DNA of 64,000 nucleotides from Novosphingobium sp. ST904. Lineage in GTDB: Bacteria > Pseudomonadota > Alphaproteobacteria > Sphingomonadales > Sphingomonadaceae. The notes below the pieces were generated by a model. The model did no database searches. It was given only the letters and a program-made list of their open reading frames with translations, and was not told where the DNA came from. Positions 27,042 to 37,049 of this stretch are shown here, piece by piece. Location: contig NZ_LGJH01000139.1 of assembly GCF_001298105.1 (NCBI RefSeq), positions 1 to 64,000 of the forward strand, read 5' to 3'. Within the stretch, counting starts at the first letter, position 1. Every line of letters begins with the position of its first letter. The translations under genes were made by a program, and so were the position numbers.

Positions 27042-27383
27042 TCACTCCCACAAGCCCAGCGGATCGCACCCGGCGGTGTCTTCGATCGGGACTTCGCAGC
27101 AGGTCTCGGCGGTTCCGTCCATGAACCCGCAGAAGCGTTCATGCAGGGTTTCAAGGTTGATGCGCCGCATCTCCACTTCGCTGAACCCGGCCGCAAGGAT
27201 CGCGGCGAGCGCACGCTGCTTCTGGGCGATAAGGTCTATCGCCTGAAGCTCGCGCAAGTGCCGCGCAACGAAAGTCTCGTCACGGCAGAACACTTCGCCC
27301 AGGGCTTCGATCTCGGCGCCGAGTTCGCCCAGGACTTCGGCCATGGCGATGAAGCGCGGCTCGAAAATCGGTTGGTGGATCAT
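27042..27383 (-). CDS. Hypothetical protein at the end of the chemotaxis operon
   Basis: A 113-residue, mostly helical protein: IAMAEVLGELGAEIEALGEVFCRDETFVARHLRELQAIDLIAQ (in parts) predicts a helical hairpin or coiled coil, and the tail FCGFMDGTAETCCEVPIEDTAG is Cys-rich. I do not recognise it. It starts 4 bases after the cheW stop, so it is almost certainly translated from the same message. A helical protein in this place could assist receptor-kinase arrays or be a phosphatase-like accessory; both are speculation. Confidence 0.7.
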   Translation of the reverse strand: MIHQPIFEPRFIAMAEVLGELGAEIEALGEVFCRDETFVARHLRELQAIDLIAQKQRALAAILAAGFSEVEMRRINLETLHERFCGFMDGTAETCCEVPIEDTAGCDPLGLWE

Positions 27384-27387
27384 CCGC

Positions 27388-27840
27388 TCAGGCCGCCGCC
27401 GCCACGTCGCCCGGCGTACCGCCGGTTTCGCTCAGCGCCCGCAGGTCGAGCACCATGACCATCCGCTCGTCGATGGCGACGAGCCCTTCGAGGAACGGCG
27501 TCACCTCGTCCTGCCCCGCATTGGGCGGAGGCTGCAGGGTCTCCGACTGGAGCGCGACGATGTCAGAAACCGAATCCACGATCAGCCCCTGCGCCTGCCC
27601 ACCCACCTGGCAGACGATGATGGCGTGGCGCGCAGTGGCCTCGGTGGCGGGCCAGCCGAGCCGCGCCGCGAGGTCGATCACCGGCAGGACGGTTCCGCGC
27701 AGGTTGACCACGCCGGCGACATAGCGCGGCACGCGCGGCATGGGTGTCACCGGGGTCCAGGCGCGTATTTCGCGGATGGCCATGATGTCGAGCGCGAAGA
27801 TCTGTCCGGCGACTTCGAAAGTGATGAGTTCGCGGTGCAT
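27388..27840 (-). CDS. cheW: Chemotaxis coupling protein CheW
   Basis: A 150-residue CheW-domain protein that couples CheA to chemoreceptors. Core motifs: ITFEVAGQIFALDIMAIREI, PRVPRYVAGVVNLRGTVLPVIDLAARLG (parts) and VMVLDLRAL. The start at ATG 27840-27838 (MHRELITF) gives a normal CheW; 15 further in-frame codons upstream overlap cheY and are not used. Lies 13 bases after cheY. Confidence 0.92.
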   Translation of the reverse strand: MHRELITFEVAGQIFALDIMAIREIRAWTPVTPMPRVPRYVAGVVNLRGTVLPVIDLAARLGWPATEATARHAIIVCQVGGQAQGLIVDSVSDIVALQSETLQPPPNAGQDEVTPFLEGLVAIDERMVMVLDLRALSETGGTPGDVAAAA

Positions 27841-27853
27841 GGCGAGCCTGTCC

Positions 27854-28225
27854 TCAATGTGCGACGCGGCGAACTGCCGCGACAAGCTTGTCGGTGTCGA
27901 AAGGTTTTACGATCCATCCGGTAGCGCCGGCGGCCCGGGCACGGGCTTTCTTCTCGTCCGAGCTTTCGGTGGTGAGGACGAGAATCGGCCGGTCGCGATG
28001 GCGGGTTCCACCACGCACTTTCTCGATCAGGCCGAACCCGTCGAGCCGGGGCATGTTGATGTCGGTGATGACCACGTCCACCTCGTTCACCGCAAGCCAT
28101 TCCAGCGCCGAAAGGCCGTCATCCGCCTGCGCCACGTCGAAGCCATTGGTGGAAAGCGCATGGTTGAGCAGCGCGCGCATCGAGGCGCTGTCGTCTACGG
28201 TCAGGATGCGGGTGCTACGGGACAT
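27854..28225 (-). CDS. cheY: Chemotaxis response regulator CheY
   Basis: A 123-residue single receiver domain. The acidic pocket and first strand are LTVDDSASMR (Asp11-Asp12 type), the phosphorylated Asp is in VVITDINMPRLDGF (near residue 54), and the conserved Thr and Lys are in VLTTES and IVKPFD. Output by binding the flagellar motor switch is the family role. It starts at ATG 28225-28223, 16 bases after cheD. Confidence 0.94.
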   Translation of the reverse strand: MSRSTRILTVDDSASMRALLNHALSTNGFDVAQADDGLSALEWLAVNEVDVVITDINMPRLDGFGLIEKVRGGTRHRDRPILVLTTESSDEKKARARAAGATGWIVKPFDTDKLVAAVRRVAH

Positions 28226-28241
28226 AGGGAGCCTCGTTTCT

Positions 28242-28790
28242 TCAGAACAGTTCGACTTCGCCGCGCGCGGCCGGGCGAACGGGGGGCTGGACGACCGGCT
28301 CGGGCGCATCGGCCGCCGCCACCATGCGGCAGCGCACGAGACCGGAAGCCGGGCGGAAATCGAGGCGACGTGCGGCAAGACCGCCAAGATCCTCGCGCAC
28401 CAGATCGATTCCCTCGCGCAGGAGGAAGCTGCGCGCGAATTCGGCATTGGCGCTCCCGATCCGCTGCATCCCCCGGTGGAGGTTGGCGCCGCCGTACAGG
28501 TGCGCGCGCATCCTGTCCTTGCGCCCGCCCTGCTGCAGCATCTCGTTGATGAGCATTTCCATGAGGTAGACGCCGTAATGCACGTCGACCTCGCCCCGTT
28601 CGGTGCCGGACAGCGGCTTGGGCAGGAGAAAATGGTTCATTCCGCCCAGTCCCGCGGCGGGATCGTGGAGGCAGGTGGCGACGCAGCTGCCCAGCACGGT
28701 GCCGAACTCGTCCGCCGGCGAGGCGCTCACGCGGAACTGGCCCTGGAGCACGGTGACATGGCTCATGCCGTCCAGCCGATTGTCGAGCAT
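28242..28790 (-). CDS. cheD: Chemoreceptor glutamine deamidase CheD
   Basis: A 182-residue protein. The active-site segment GTVLGSCVATCLHDPAAGLG followed by GMNHFLLP contains the Thr, Cys and His of the CheD deamidase, and YGGANLH is the second family motif. CheD deamidates receptor glutamines and can be drawn off by CheY or CheC. The start ATG 28790 lies 4 bases after the cheB stop and follows TGAGGCG; the ATG at 28766 is an alternative. Confidence 0.92.
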   Translation of the reverse strand: MLDNRLDGMSHVTVLQGQFRVSASPADEFGTVLGSCVATCLHDPAAGLGGMNHFLLPKPLSGTERGEVDVHYGVYLMEMLINEMLQQGGRKDRMRAHLYGGANLHRGMQRIGSANAEFARSFLLREGIDLVREDLGGLAARRLDFRPASGLVRCRMVAAADAPEPVVQPPVRPAARGEVELF

Positions 28791-28794
28791 CGCC

Positions 28795-29831
28795 TCAGGC
28801 CGCCTGATGCAATGCATGACGCGCAATGCGGTCGATCGGCGCGACGACGCTGGCAGCGCCGAGCGAAATCGCCGCGCGCGGCATTCCGAAAACCGTGCAG
28901 GTGCTTTCATCCTGCGCGATGGTGTGTGCTCCGGCGCGGCTCATCGCCAGCAGCCCGCGCGCGCCGTCCTGCCCCATGCCGGTAAGGAGGATTCCTACGG
29001 CCCCGCTTCCCACTTCCGCCGCAACCGAAGCGAACAGCGCGTCCACGCTCGGGATGTGCCCGGAAACCGGCTCCCCCCGGCGCAGCCTTGCGTGCAGCGC
29101 GCCGCCTCCCCCACCGCTCATCGCCGCCTTCACGGTGAGGTGGCAGTCCGCTTCGGCGGCGAGATAGACGTTGCCATGGCGCAGCGGCATATCCTGCGCC
29201 GCAACCTGCACCCGCGCCGGGCACACCTGGTCGAGCGTGCGCGCTATGGCCGGGGCGAAGCGCGGGTTGACGTGCTGGACGATCAGCGTCGGCGGGCAGT
29301 CTTCCGCGAAATCGCGCAGCAGAACCTGCAGCGCCTCGACCCCGCCGGTCGAGGAGCCGACCGCGATCAGCCGCGTGTCGCGCCGGATCGAACGGCGGCC
29401 CTCCTCTGCCACGCCCGGGTCGCCGGGCGGTGAAAGCGGACTTGCGCAGCCTGCCGGATCATCGCCGCCAGTTCGCCGCCATCCTGAAGCGTCAGGCGGC
29501 CCGAGCGATCGTACTTGGCATAGCAGTCCACCGCGCCGAGGCCGAGGGCGCGCGCGGTAACCTCGCTGCCCTCCTGCGTCGCGCCGGAGACGACGATCAC
29601 CGGAGTTGGCCGCAGGGTCATGATCTTCTCGAGGAAATCGAGCCCGTTCATACCCGGCATCTCGATGTCGAGCGTGACCACATCGGGATCGAGCCGCTTG
29701 ATCATCTCGCGCCCCTCGGCGGCGTTGGATGCGGCGGCAACCACCTCGATGTCGCCCTGCTCTCGCAGCCGGGACATCAGGATCGCACGCATGGTGGGGG
29801 AATCGTCGACGATGAGGACGCGGATGCTCAT
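28795..29831 (-). CDS. cheB: Chemotaxis methylesterase CheB (frame break near 29418)
   Basis: Receiver domain ([37 protein letters not shown]) joined to a methylesterase domain with all three catalytic residues: Ser in [11 protein letters not shown], His in [11 protein letters not shown], Asp in [11 protein letters not shown]. It removes methyl groups from receptors and is activated by CheA. The frame changes in a CCCGGG run at 29416-29421; one restored base joins [21 protein letters not shown] and gives about 345 residues. The start overlaps the cheR stop (ATGA). I treat it as an intact gene. Confidence 0.88.
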
Positions 29832-30694
29832 GCGCCCCTCCGGCGGTAGATCGTCGGGCCGACCAGTTCGAGCAGGTCCGCCGCCGATCCGGTCACCCGC
29901 TCGGAATGGCCGATGTAGAGGTGGCCGCCCGGAAGCAGCGCCTCGGCGAAGCGGCGCACGAGCCGCTCGTTGGTCGCGGCGTCGAAATAGATCATGACGT
30001 TGCGGCAGAAGATCACGTCGAACCGGCCCCGGATCGGCCATTCGCCAAGCAGGTTGAGCGCGCGGAACCGAACGATGGAGCGCGGCGGCTCGGCCAGCGT
30101 CACGTGTCCGTGCTGCTCGGCCGTCCAGAGCCTGCGCAAGTCCTGCGGCACCGGCTTGAGATCCTTGGCCGCGTAAGTCGCGCCCGCCGCCTTCTGCAGC
30201 GCGTGCGGGGCGATGTCGCTGGCAAGCACGCGCAGGTCCCGGCGCGCGAGATCTATTCCCGCCGCCCGGTCCGGGCCCAGCAGGGTCATGACGATCGACC
30301 ATGTTTCCTCGCCGCTTGAACATCCCGCCGACCACAGCCGCACAGGATCGCGCTGGTGGAGCTTTTCCACGAGGCGCGGGCGGACCTCGCCCTGCAGATG
30401 CTCGAAGTGGTGCGCCTCGCGGTAGAAAAAGGTGTGGTTGGTGGTGAGCGCCGCCACCGCCCTGCCCATTTCCTCACCGTTCGCGCGCATCATCTCGATG
30501 TAGCGCGAGAACGTGACCGCCCCCGCCGCGCGTACCAGCGGGGCGAGGCGGGAATAGACCAGCATCGCCTTGCCCTGCGGCAGGACGATGCCGACCGCCT
30601 CGTGGACGATCCGCGAGACCGCCGTGAAATCGGCGGTGCTGTAGATTTCCGGGCTGACGCCGGGAACCGGGTCGGTCATCGCGCTCGTGGCCAT
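29828..30694 (-). CDS. cheR: Chemotaxis protein methyltransferase CheR
   Basis: A 288-residue SAM-dependent methyltransferase that methylates chemoreceptor glutamates. The N-terminal helical domain contains the NHTFFYRE motif, SAM binding is [15 protein letters not shown], and [14 protein letters not shown] and GHLYIGHSE complete the fold. Its ATG overlaps the cheA stop (TGATG) and its stop overlaps the cheB start (ATGA), so the three are translationally coupled. Confidence 0.94.
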   Translation of the reverse strand: MATSAMTDPVPGVSPEIYSTADFTAVSRIVHEAVGIVLPQGKAMLVYSRLAPLVRAAGAVTFSRYIEMMRANGEEMGRAVAALTTNHTFFYREAHHFEHLQGEVRPRLVEKLHQRDPVRLWSAGCSSGEETWSIVMTLLGPDRAAGIDLARRDLRVLASDIAPHALQKAAGATYAAKDLKPVPQDLRRLWTAEQHGHVTLAEPPRSIVRFRALNLLGEWPIRGRFDVIFCRNVMIYFDAATNERLVRRFAEALLPGGHLYIGHSERVTGSAADLLELVGPTIYRRRGA

Positions 30695-32825
30695 CACGCC
30701 GCCTGCCTTTCCGGGCCGGACGCCTCGGGCCCCGGCATCGCCGGAGACGACAGGACGCAGGCAACCAGACCGTCCACGTCGACGATCAGGGCCACCCGCC
30801 CGTCACCCAGGATGGTCGCCCCGGCCACGCCTTCCACCGAGCGGAAGTTGGTCGCCAGGCTCTTGATGACGAACTGGCGCTGGTCCTGGATGTCGTCCAC
30901 CAGCAGCGCAGCCTGCCCGGCGCTCTCGGTATCGACGACGACCAGCACGCCTGCCCCCGCCGAAGGCGCGCCGCCGCACGCGCCCAGCGCCTCGTGCATG
31001 GCGATGACCGGGATGAAGCGTCCACGCACGTTGAGCACCTGACGGCTCGTGCCGATGCCCTGCACCTCGTTCTCGCCGGGGCGCAGGCTCTCCACGACAT
31101 GGGAAAGCGGCACCACCAGGGTCTGATCGCCGACGTTGACGATCATGCCGTCGGAAATGGCGAGGGTTAGCGGGAGCGTGAGGATGAATTTCGTGCCCTG
31201 CCCCGGCGTGCTCTCGATCGTGATCCGTCCGCCCAGATCCTTCACGTTCTGCCGCACCACGTCCATGCCGACCCCGCGCCCCGAAATGTTCGAGACGACT
31301 TCCGCGGTGGAGAAGCCCGGCGCGAAGATCAGGTTGTCGATCTCCTCGGCGGAAAGCTGCGTGTCGCTGCCGACGATGCCCTTGTCGATGGCCTTGGCCA
31401 GCACGCGCTCCCGGTTGATGCCCGCGCCGTCGTCGGCGATGGAGATGAGGATGCGGCCGGAGCGATGCTCTGCAGCAAGGGTCAGCGTGCCTTCGGGACG
31501 CTTTCCGGCGCGATCCGTTCTTCCGCGCTTTCTATGCCGTGGTCCACCGCGTTGCGGATCAGGTGCGTCAGCGGCTCGCCGAGGCGTTCGATCACGGTCT
31601 TGTCGAGCTCGGTGGTTTCCCCCAGCACTTCCAGCCGCACATGCTTGCCGGTAGTCGCGGCCAGATCGCGCAGGATGCGGGGGACCCGGCTGAACACGCT
31701 GGCGATTGGCTGGGCCCGGATCGACATGGCGCTTTCCTGCATGTCCCGCGTGAGGCCTTCGAGCAGCGAGAGTTCCTCGCTCGCGGTGACGCCCGCCCCC
31801 TCCAGCCGCTGCACGAGCATGGCCTGCGCGATCACCAGTTCGCCCACCAGGTCGATCAGGCGGTCCAGCTTGAAAAGATCGATGCGGATCGACTGCCCGG
31901 CGGCAGACGCGGCGGCGGGCTCGCCCTTCCCCGACAGCGGCTCGGCCCTGCCGGCAGGCGCTTCGGACGGGACCGTTTTCGCCGCCGCCTCGGCCGGGGG
32001 CATGGCGATTTCGGCGGGTTCGACAGGCGGGATCGCCTCGCCCTCCCCGATCGCCAGCACGCAGTCCTCGCCGATGAAGTCGAATATCTCGCGTACCATG
32101 TCCTCGGCGACGTCGGCCGGCATCGCATAGCTCCAGCCGAGATAGCCCTGCGAAACGTCAAGCTGGTCCAGCGGCGGCACATGCGAAATGTCGCAGTGCA
32201 GGCATTCGCCGCCGAGCGCCGCCACGTCGCGCAGCATCAGCAGCGGCTCGCTGCCGTTGCGCATGGCACCTGCGCGGGGGCGAATGTGGACCTGCCAGCG
32301 CGGCTGTTCGCGCGGCGGCAGGTCGAACCCGCCGGTGAGATCGTCAAGCAATGCATCGAGGTCGAGCGCGAAATCCTCGGCGGCCGGGGCTTCCGGCGCG
32401 GGCGTGGCGGCGGGTTCCGGCTCCGGCGCATGGGCGTGGGCGTGCTGCGGATTGGCCATCGCCGCTTCCATCTCGGCAATCAACGCCGCATCGGCCGGCG
32501 GCGCACCGTCCTCCCGCGCGGCCTCGACATGGTCGGAAAGCGTGTCCAGCGCGCGCAGCAGCAGGTCGACCAGCTTGCGTTCGATCGGCACCAATCCCTC
32601 CCGCACGTCGGAGAGCAGCGTCTCGAAGACATGGGTATAGGCCTGGAGCGCGGCATAGCCGAAAGCGCCTGCCCCGCCCTTGATCGAATGGACACCGCGG
32701 AAAACCGCGTTGACCGTATCGGCGTCCTGGGTGCCCGCCTTGCAGGCGGCGAGACCGGCTTCGGCGGCGGCGAGCGATTCCTCGCACTCGGCAAAGAAGA
32801 TCTGCTGGATTTCCTCGGGGCTCAT
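30694..32825 (-). CDS. cheA: Chemotaxis histidine kinase CheA (frame break near 31508)
   Basis: A kinase of about 710 residues. The P1 domain has His46 in RGVHSIKGGAGAFG; an Ala/Pro linker and a P2-like segment follow; then dimerisation helices (LDRLIDLVGELVIAQAML), the ATP-binding domain (HLIRNAVDHGIES, GRGVGMDVV, GQGTKF) and the C-terminal CheW-like domain (LVVPLSHVVESLR, VLNVRGRFIPVI). The frame changes at about 31506-31511; one added base gives ERIA-AGKRPEGTLTLAAEHRSG and joins the halves. The start ATG overlaps the stop of the STAS gene. Confidence 0.9.
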
Positions 32826-33081
32826 GCCGCGGCATCCTCGAAGAGTTCCGCGGTCAGCCCGGTCAGCGCCGCCACATCGCGCAGGACAGGAGACGGCGCG
32901 ATCACCGCCCCGCCGCCGCTGCGACGTGCCGAAACCAGCAGTTGCAACATGGCCTGCCCCATATGCTCCACCCCCGAACCGTCGATCCCCATGGGCTCGG
33001 TGCCCATGCCGCCGCCAGTTCCGGCCAGAGCGCCTCGGCGGCGGCCCGGTCGCAGCGGGCAGGAAGGATGATGCTGGTCAT
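32822..33081 (-). CDS. STAS-domain protein heading the che operon (frame break near 33010)
   Basis: About 86 residues. MTSIILPARCDRAAAEALWPELA is in one frame and GIDGSGVEHMGQAMLQLLVSARR in another; one missing base in the GCCGCCGCC run near 33010 joins them into a normal STAS fold, where the Ser of DGSGV is the usual phosphorylation site. Stand-alone STAS proteins as first gene of a che operon occur in other bacteria, but their role is unclear. The stop overlaps the cheA start. Confidence 0.72.
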
Positions 33082-33252
33082 GTCGGGCCCCGCAAAAGAA
33101 GATCGGTCCGATCCACCTATCCGCCGCGATGCCAACAGCGGGTTTTCCCCGGGCTCAGGCGAGTCCCGTATCGGGATGGAGGGATTTCGTTCCATCCTTG
33201 GCGCTATCGCGGGCGCCCCAATGCGGTTTTTCGCAAACGAGAAGGCCCCCTC

Positions 33253-34287
33253 ATGCATGACGCCCGCGTGCTGGTAGTCGACGATTCAGCCGCCATGCGC
33301 GCGCTTTTCTGCGACGTGCTGGAGCAGTCCAAGAACGTGCGCGTCGTCGGCACTGCCGCCAGCGCCGCCGAAGCCCGCGACCAGATCGCCGAGCTTTTGC
33401 CCAATGTCGTCACGCTCGACGTCGAGATGCCGGGAATGAGCGGAATCGAGTTCCTGGAGGAGATCATGAGCACCAATCCGATGCCCGTGGTCATGCTGTC
33501 CGCCCTGACACAGAGCGGCACTGAAACGTCACTGAAAGCCTTTGAGCTGGGGGCGGTGGAATGTTTCCCCAAGCCGCTCAAGGCGACGCCCGAACAATTC
33601 GCCAAGACCGTGGGCAAGCTCGGCAAGATCGTCCTTGCCGCCGCCAATTCCAACGTCAGGGACCGTCCCCGCCACCGCGCCGCCAAGCCCGCCGAGGATA
33701 ACGGCGGCTATGTCGCCAATGGCCGCCTTGCCGCCTTCAGCACGTCGATGGGCGGTGTCGACGCCCTGACCGAAGTGCTCTCCCACTATCCGAAGTCGTG
33801 CCCGCCGACGGTGATCGTGCTCCAGACCGAACCGGCGCTCGCCGAGATGTTCATCGCCCGCGCCGACAAGGACAGCGCCTGCGCCGTCAAGGCCGCTGCC
33901 GACGGGGCCGAGCTGGTGCCGGGCGTGGTCCACATCGCTTTCGATCCCGGCCGCCACGTCATCGTGGAACCCGGCGCCCCGGCGCGCATTCGCCTGGTCG
34001 AACGCGATCCGGTCGAGGGCTTCCGTCCATCCGCCACGCTGCTGTTCGGCTCCATCGGCCGGGGCGGCATGCCCGCCATCGGCGCAGTGCTGACCGGCAT
34101 GGGCGAGGACGGCGCCAAGGGGCTCAAGCTGCTTCAGGCGGCGGGCTGCCGCACCCTTGCGCAGGACCGGGCGAGCGCCACGGTGCCGCAGGCCCCCGCC
34201 GCCGCGGTCGAAGCGGGCGCGGTGGATGCGGAACTCAAGCTGGAGGATCTCGCGGCCGACGTGCTGGCCAGCTGCGGCGCAGGCTGA
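33253..34287 (+). CDS. CheB-like receiver-methylesterase paralogue lacking the catalytic His
   Basis: A 344-residue protein with a receiver domain (VLVVDDSAAMRALF, phospho-acceptor Asp56 in VVTLDVEMPGMSG) and a CheB methylesterase domain. Ser165 (AFSTSMGGVDAL) and Asp286 (LTGMGEDGAKG) of the triad are kept, but the His position, in VIVLQTEPALAEMF, is Thr192; the companion CheB has VQH there. The protein is therefore probably not a standard esterase and may act as a phosphorylation sink or binding protein. It is divergent from the operon, 171 bases from the STAS start. Confidence 0.88.
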   Translation: MHDARVLVVDDSAAMRALFCDVLEQSKNVRVVGTAASAAEARDQIAELLPNVVTLDVEMPGMSGIEFLEEIMSTNPMPVVMLSALTQSGTETSLKAFELGAVECFPKPLKATPEQFAKTVGKLGKIVLAAANSNVRDRPRHRAAKPAEDNGGYVANGRLAAFSTSMGGVDALTEVLSHYPKSCPPTVIVLQTEPALAEMFIARADKDSACAVKAAADGAELVPGVVHIAFDPGRHVIVEPGAPARIRLVERDPVEGFRPSATLLFGSIGRGGMPAIGAVLTGMGEDGAKGLKLLQAAGCRTLAQDRASATVPQAPAAAVEAGAVDAELKLEDLAADVLASCGAG

Positions 34288-34294
34288 CAGAGAA

Positions 34295-34333
34295 AAGCCG
34301 CCGACGCCGGGGGGGATGGCATCGACGGCTCTC
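34295..34333. terminator. Weak hairpin between convergent cheB-like and emrB genes
   Basis: AGCCGCCGACGCC and GGCATCGACGGCT pair with two mismatches around a G-run, between two convergent stops. No T-run. Confidence 0.35.
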
Positions 34334-34356
34334 CTGGCCTCAGGCGGGACGAGGGA

Positions 34357-35910
34357 TCAGTGCCCGCCCGAAGCCGGCTTCGCACCGCGCGGGGGACGCG
34401 GGGCGATCCAGATGGTCATGGCTGCGATCAGCAGCAGGATGGCGCAGAGGGCGAAGACGTGGACGGTGCCCAGCGCCGTCCCCTGCGCGGTAACGAGGTT
34501 GTCGATCGTGCCGCGCGCCTGCTCCATGGACATGCCTGCCTGCTGAAGCTGGTTCACGGTCTGCTCCGAACCGTTGAGCATTCCCGACAGTTCGGCCTTG
34601 TTGTGGCGGGACATGTCGTCCCAGGTCGTCGTGACCAGCGCGGTGGCGATGGCGCCCGCCAGTGTGCGGCCGAAGTTGGCGATGCCCGCAGCCGATGCGG
34701 TTTCGTCGGGCCGCACCGAACTGAGGCTGATCGTGGTGAGCGGCACCATGAACAGCGACACCCCGACACCCTGCACCAGCTGCGGCCAGGAAATCGCCCA
34801 GAACGTGGAATCGCTGGACCAGCCGGTGCGGAACACCGCGCACATCGCGATCCACGAGATGCCGATGAACACCAGCAGCCTGGGATCGAAACGCTGCATC
34901 AGCTTGGGCACGAAGGGCGATGCGATCACCGCCAGCACGCCGGAGAAGGCCATCGCCTCGCCCGCCTGCGTGGCGGTGTAGCCCATCGAGGTCTGGAGCC
35001 ATTGCGGGATCACCACCACGGACGAGAAGTAGGTGCCGAAGGCGATGGTCAGCGAGAAGGTCGCCGCGCTGAACCCCCGGTGCCGGAACACCTTCAGGTC
35101 CACCACGGGATGCTCCTCGGTCAGTTCCCACACCACGAAGGCGATGAAGAAGATCACCGCGATGCAGGCCAGCGCCACGATGAAGGGCGAACCGAACCAG
35201 TCGTGCTCACGGCCGAGATCGAGCATCATCTGGAATGCGCCGACCCAGCAGATCAGCAGGAACAGCCCCACCATGTCGATCGGCAGCGAGCGCGTCGGCG
35301 TCTCCATGCCCTTGAGGATCGTGGCGAGCGCGAAGAACACCAGGATCACGATCGGCACGTTGATGAAGAAGATCCACTCCCACGACCAGTTGTCGGCGAT
35401 GTAGCCGCCCAGGATCGGGCCCGCGATCGGGGCCGTCACCACGGTCATCGCCCACATCGCCATGGCGCGCGGGTGCATGTGCTTGGGGAAGATCCGCAGC
35501 AGCAGGGTCTGCGTAAGCGGCATCAGCGGACCGCCGCAGAACCCCTGCCCGAGGCGGAACACCACCAGCAGCGGGAAAGTATGCGCGATGCCACAAAGCG
35601 CGGAAAACACGCCGAAGCCCACCAGCGACATGAGGAACACGCGCAAGGTGCCGAAGCGGCCGGAAAGCCACCCCGTCAGCGGAACGCAGATCGCCTCGGC
35701 CACCGCGTAGGACGTGATCGCCCAGGTGCCGTTGGACACCGAAACGCCAAGCCCGCCCGCGATGTGCGGGATCGAGACGTTGGCGATCGTCATGTCGAGC
35801 ACGACGACGAAGTTCGCCATGGCCAGCAGGAAGCCCGCGATCAGCAGCTTCCCGCCCGTCAGAGTGCCTTCCTCGCCTGCTCCGGCTCCGGCAGCAGGTG
35901 CGCTGGCCAT
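34357..35910 (-). CDS. emrB: EmrB-type MFS drug efflux transporter (DHA2, 14 helices)
   Basis: A 517-residue inner-membrane antiporter. The first helix has the DHA2 signature VVLDMTIANVSIPHIAGGLG (parts), motif A-like GWLSGRFGTLRVF, and motif C-like APIAGPILGGYIADNWSWEWIF (parts). A loop of about 50 residues (SEQTVNQLQQAGMSMEQA) before the last helix is typical of EmrB. It exports hydrophobic toxicants through EmrA and an outer-membrane channel. The start overlaps the emrA stop (ATGA). Confidence 0.93.
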   Translation of the reverse strand: MASAPAAGAGAGEEGTLTGGKLLIAGFLLAMANFVVVLDMTIANVSIPHIAGGLGVSVSNGTWAITSYAVAEAICVPLTGWLSGRFGTLRVFLMSLVGFGVFSALCGIAHTFPLLVVFRLGQGFCGGPLMPLTQTLLLRIFPKHMHPRAMAMWAMTVVTAPIAGPILGGYIADNWSWEWIFFINVPIVILVFFALATILKGMETPTRSLPIDMVGLFLLICWVGAFQMMLDLGREHDWFGSPFIVALACIAVIFFIAFVVWELTEEHPVVDLKVFRHRGFSAATFSLTIAFGTYFSSVVVIPQWLQTSMGYTATQAGEAMAFSGVLAVIASPFVPKLMQRFDPRLLVFIGISWIAMCAVFRTGWSSDSTFWAISWPQLVQGVGVSLFMVPLTTISLSSVRPDETASAAGIANFGRTLAGAIATALVTTTWDDMSRHNKAELSGMLNGSEQTVNQLQQAGMSMEQARGTIDNLVTAQGTALGTVHVFALCAILLLIAAMTIWIAPRPPRGAKPASGGH

Positions 35911-37049
35911 CAGTCGGCGTCCGCCAGTTCGATCTCGGCATCCATCGAGAGACCGATGCGCAGCGGATGCGCCTCAAGCTCCTTGGGATCGAGCTCGATG
36001 CGAACCGGCAGGCGCTGCACCACCTTGATCCAGTTGCCGGTCGCGTTCTGGGCCGGGATCAGCGAGAAGGCCGAACCGGTGCCGCCCGCAAAGCCGATCA
36101 CCTTGCCGTGGTAGACCACGCCGCTGCCGTAGAAGTCCGACTTGAGCGTCGCCTTCTGGCCGGGGCGGACCTTGCCGAGCTGCGTCTCCTTGAAGTTCGC
36201 ATCGACATAGAGGTGGCCCACCGGAACCACGGTCATCGCCACGCCGCCGGTCTGGACCTTCTGGCCGACCTGGATGGCGCGCTTGGCGATCACGCCGTCG
36301 ATCGGCGCGCGCACGACGGTGCGTTCGAGGTCGAGCTTCGCCTGATCGAGCTTGGCCTGGGCCTGGCGGATTTCGGGTGCGGTGGTGTCCGTGGTGCCCT
36401 TGGTGAGAGCGACCGAGGCTTCTTCCTGACGGCGGGCGCTGACGGCGGCGGCCTGCATCTGGGCGAGCATGGCGCGCGCTTCGCTGGCGGCGGCCTGCGC
36501 CGAGGACAGCTGCTGGCGGGCGGTGGTCAGTTCGTCACCCGAAACCGCGCCGCTGCCGACAAGGGCCTGACGGCGGGCGAAGTCGGTCTTCGCCTTGGTC
36601 AGGGTGGCCTCCGCCGAAGCCACGCTGGCCTTGGCCGAATTGATCTGCGCGTCACTGGCGTCCGCCGAAGCGCCGAGCGCGCGGTTCTGCGCCAGCGACT
36701 GCCCGTAGCGACGCTGCGCCGCGGCGAGTTCGGCTTCGGCCTGCGCCAGCGCGATGCGCTGGTCGGCATCCTCGATGCGGAACAGCAGCTGCCCCTTGCG
36801 GACGGGCTGGGTATCCGTCACGAGCACTTCGACCACGCGGCCCGAAGTCAGCGGGGTCACTTGCGCATTGTCGCCGCCGACATAGGCATTGTCGGTCGAA
36901 ACCGAGCGGCTGCCGATGAAGACATCATAAGCGAAATAGATCAGGCCCACCGCCGCCACGCCAACGGCAAGGCCGATCAGGAGCGGCTTGCGCTTGTTTT
37001 TGTTGAGAACGCTCCCGGAGCCCTGCTCATTGGTTTGTTCGTCACTCAT
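35910..37049 (-). CDS. emrA: EmrA-type membrane-fusion (HlyD family) protein
   Basis: A 379-residue periplasmic adaptor with one N-terminal membrane helix (KPLLIGLAVGVAAVGLIYFAYDVF), the lipoyl-like DNAYVGGDNAQVTPLTSGRV, a long coiled coil rich in Ala/Gln (about residues 95-215), and RTVVRAPIDGVI...GNWIKVVQRLPVRIELD. It bridges EmrB and the outer-membrane channel. The ATG overlaps the stop of the upstream channel gene (TAATG). Confidence 0.93.
   Translation of the reverse strand: MSDEQTNEQGSGSVLNKNKRKPLLIGLAVGVAAVGLIYFAYDVFIGSRSVSTDNAYVGGDNAQVTPLTSGRVVEVLVTDTQPVRKGQLLFRIEDADQRIALAQAEAELAAAQRRYGQSLAQNRALGASADASDAQINSAKASVASAEATLTKAKTDFARRQALVGSGAVSGDELTTARQQLSSAQAAASEARAMLAQMQAAAVSARRQEEASVALTKGTTDTTAPEIRQAQAKLDQAKLDLERTVVRAPIDGVIAKRAIQVGQKVQTGGVAMTVVPVGHLYVDANFKETQLGKVRPGQKATLKSDFYGSGVVYHGKVIGFAGGTGSAFSLIPAQNATGNWIKVVQRLPVRIELDPKELEAHPLRIGLSMDAEIELADAD

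Noticed and set aside
33008..33016. Programmed frameshifting in the STAS, cheA and cheB genes
   Set aside because: The break sites share no slippery heptamer or downstream pseudoknot, and similar breaks occur in unrelated genes; one-base sequence errors are simpler.
32680..33252. In-frame extension of the CheB-like gene upstream
   Set aside because: The receiver domain begins at 33253, and the extension overlaps cheA and the STAS gene in antisense.
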